A stretch of 5,607 nt of DNA from Deltaproteobacteria bacterium. Its GTDB lineage: Bacteria > Desulfobacterota > JAENJC01. The position numbers and the translations under genes were made by a program. Positions 4,677-5,607 of this stretch are shown here, in pieces. Position 1 is the stretch's first letter. Each line of letters starts with the position of its first letter. Under the pieces are notes generated by a model. The model did not search any database. It had not been told where the DNA came from and was given only the letters and a program-made list of their open reading frames with translations. The stretch is taken from assembly GCA_016208525.1 (NCBI GenBank), contig JACQYJ010000146.1, forward strand, positions 1 to 5,607. The letters run 5' to 3'.

Positions 4677-5294
4677 CTACAGCTTCGGCAGTGAAACAGC
4701 GACCTTCACCTTCCCGTCCAATCCGGGAGATTGGCCTCCAGAAGCTGTTAGTTTTTGCTTGCCGCCCGGGACGCCTTCCACTTCGATCTCGACCATTCCT
4801 TTCCCCTTTAGGAGTTTAAACCTGCCGGAGCCGGCTGCAGTTGTCCCTGATGGAACAGGGAGGGTGGAAATAGTTATGTCCTTGAATGAAATATCTTTGA
4901 ACGATATGGAAAGTTCAGCGGGGTCATAGGAACCTGAGATGATTCCATTTGAAGGTGTCCTTCCGCTGAAGTCCAGCGCTGGTTTAAGCCTTATCAGACT
5001 GAGCAGCTTTGGCCTGATATCCAGGGAGGCAAGCTGAACACTAAAGGCTGAAGGCTGAAGGCTGAGGGCTGAAGGCGCCTGACCCCTGATTATTGATATC
5101 CCCTTGATTTTAACATCGAGGTCCCAATTTATGCGGAGTTCCTCTATTGAGACCCTGGCACTGATCTCTTTCCCAAGCCTTTCAGCCAGCCAGTCTCTTG
5201 CAGTTTCAGCAGGGAAGCCTGTAACCAGAAAGACCCAAAATAACAGGAGCCACAGACTGACCCAGCCAGCTATTTTAATCAGCCTATTTATCAT
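4677..5294 (-). CDS. gspN: GspN-like type II secretion protein, short form
   Basis: A 205-residue protein starting at ATG 5294, which overlaps the gspK stop as ATGA; GGAAGGA just upstream serves as ribosome site. The GTG at 5306 would add four residues and is less likely. One N-terminal membrane helix (about 8-26, Trp/Leu-rich) is followed by F-P-A-E-T-A-R-D-W-L and a repeating beta-rich AsmA-like region; L-A-S-L-D-I-R-P-K-L-L-S-L (88-100) and the G-x-I-S-G-S-Y strand (117-123) fit the GspN pattern as I know it. GspN is an inner-membrane-anchored accessory protein of some type II secretion systems. The family is often nearer 250-300 residues, so this copy may be C-terminally shortened. Residues about 72-86 come from a heptamer array in a loop. 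The typical gspL and gspM do not lie between it and gspK. An AsmA-like protein of other role is the alternative. Confidence 0.65.
   Translation of the reverse strand: MINRLIKIAGWVSLWLLLFWVFLVTGFPAETARDWLAERLGKEISARVSIEELRINWDLDVKIKGISIIRGQAPSALSLQPSAFSVQLASLDIRPKLLSLIRLKPALDFSGRTPSNGIISGSYDPAELSISFKDISFKDITISTLPVPSGTTAAGSGRFKLLKGKGMVEIEVEGVPGGKQKLTASGGQSPGLDGKVKVAVSLPKL
5041..5075. repeat. CTGAAGG heptamer array inside the gspN-like gene
   Basis: Five units: CTAAAGG, CTGAAGG, CTGAAGG, CTGAGGG, CTGAAGG. Translated on the minus strand as the Ser/Ala/Leu-rich stretch S-A-L-S-L-Q-P-S-A-F-S in what should be a loop between two beta strands. Confidence 0.95.
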
Positions 5295-5607
5295 TCTTCC
5301 TTCCACGCAACCAGTTTTACCTTGCCGCCACCCCTGTTAACAACAGCCATACCCTTCCTTATGGTATCAGACACATTTGCCTCGACCTGGACACTAAAAT
5401 TATAGCTCTTTATATCCAGGAGATCGGAAAAGGTTGTACGGAGTGTTGCGTCGCTAAAGCCGGTCACCTGATTTAGATCGCCGGCGCGTTCAACCTTGAA
5501 AGGATGCTCCTTTCTGTATTCCAGTATTGCTTCAACGAGCGTCTCATTCAAACTTGGTGATAGCGCCGTTAAAACCTCTCTGCCGACGGTATTTATATTA
5601 ATATTAA
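5291..5607 (-). CDS. gspK: GspK, type II secretion minor pseudopilin, C-terminal part
   Basis: The last 104 codons of a gene whose start lies beyond the right edge; the frame is open to 5607, so the internal TTG at 5551 is not the real start. The visible part begins N-I-N-I-N-T-V-G-R-E-V-L-T-A-L, then L-V-E-A-I-L-E-Y-R-K-E-H-P-F, then D-L-N-Q-V-T-G-F, the helix-hairpin-like segment typical of the GspK C-terminal domain. It ends with N-F-S-V-Q-V-E-A-N-V-S-D-T-I-R-K and a final V-K-L-V-A-W-K-E-E strand, also typical. GspK caps the pseudopilus tip with GspI and GspJ in the type II secretion system. Its stop overlaps the gspN-like start by 4 nt, showing one operon. The short stretch A-V-V-N-R-G-G-G-K-V is normal for the family. 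Confidence 0.85.
   Translation of the reverse strand, partial: NININTVGREVLTALSPSLNETLVEAILEYRKEHPFKVERAGDLNQVTGFSDATLRTTFSDLLDIKSYNFSVQVEANVSDTIRKGMAVVNRGGGKVKLVAWKEE

Noticed and set aside
5545..5551. Separate small gene starting at TTG or ATG near 5550
   Set aside because: The frame stays open to the window edge and the upstream residues N-I-N-I-N-T match GspK, so this is the end of a longer gene.

Overview
Every supported gene in this window lies on the minus strand, so transcription runs from high to low coordinates. The content points to a diderm (Gram-negative) bacterium: a type II secretion operon end, outer-membrane and lipoprotein genes, a periplasmic thioredoxin and a small c-type cytochrome. 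The abundance of 7-nt tandem repeats in and between genes, together with GGGGACAGTCCC-type palindromes, resembles uncultivated Nitrospirota or former deltaproteobacterial genomes. That placement is an inference from style and is not a proven taxonomy.

Layout in transcription order (right to left). 5607-4677: the 3' end of gspK, overlapping by ATGA a short gspN-like gene, the tail of a type II secretion operon. 4653-4614: a good sigma70-type promoter that would start transcription only about 4 nt before the next ATG. 4613-4161: a secreted Cys/His-rich protein of unknown function with two heptamer arrays inside its reading frame. 4160-3974: a 187-bp gap with an inverted octamer-type repeat and a weak terminator candidate. 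3973-1828: a three-gene module of a TlpA-like thioredoxin, a DUF4266 lipoprotein ending in a Gly-rich CGC tail, and a DUF3570 outer-membrane barrel. 1726-1235: a lipoprotein with two candidate heme c motifs flanking a carboxypeptidase-regulatory-like beta domain. 1217-1: an FG-GAP beta-propeller lipoprotein cut by the window edge.

How the genes may work together. TlpA, DUF4266 and DUF3570 form a known conserved but functionally undefined gene neighbourhood; in many genomes it also carries an ApbE flavin transferase, which is not seen here. Predicted locations (periplasm, lipid-anchored, outer membrane) and the cysteine tail beside a thiol-disulfide protein suggest an envelope redox or metal-handling or export role. 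This is inference only.

The most unusual aspect is the repeats. At least eight different heptanucleotide words form short arrays at gene boundaries or inside genes, and neighbouring words keep the same 7-nt register over 91 and 98 bp. Several arrays are translated: one builds the signal-peptide region of the cytochrome lipoprotein, and one, with a 60-bp REP-like palindrome, separates the basic and hydrophobic parts of the DUF3570 signal peptide in frame. No tRNA, rRNA, CRISPR array, transposase gene or replication origin was found. No gap without a gene exceeds 300 bases.
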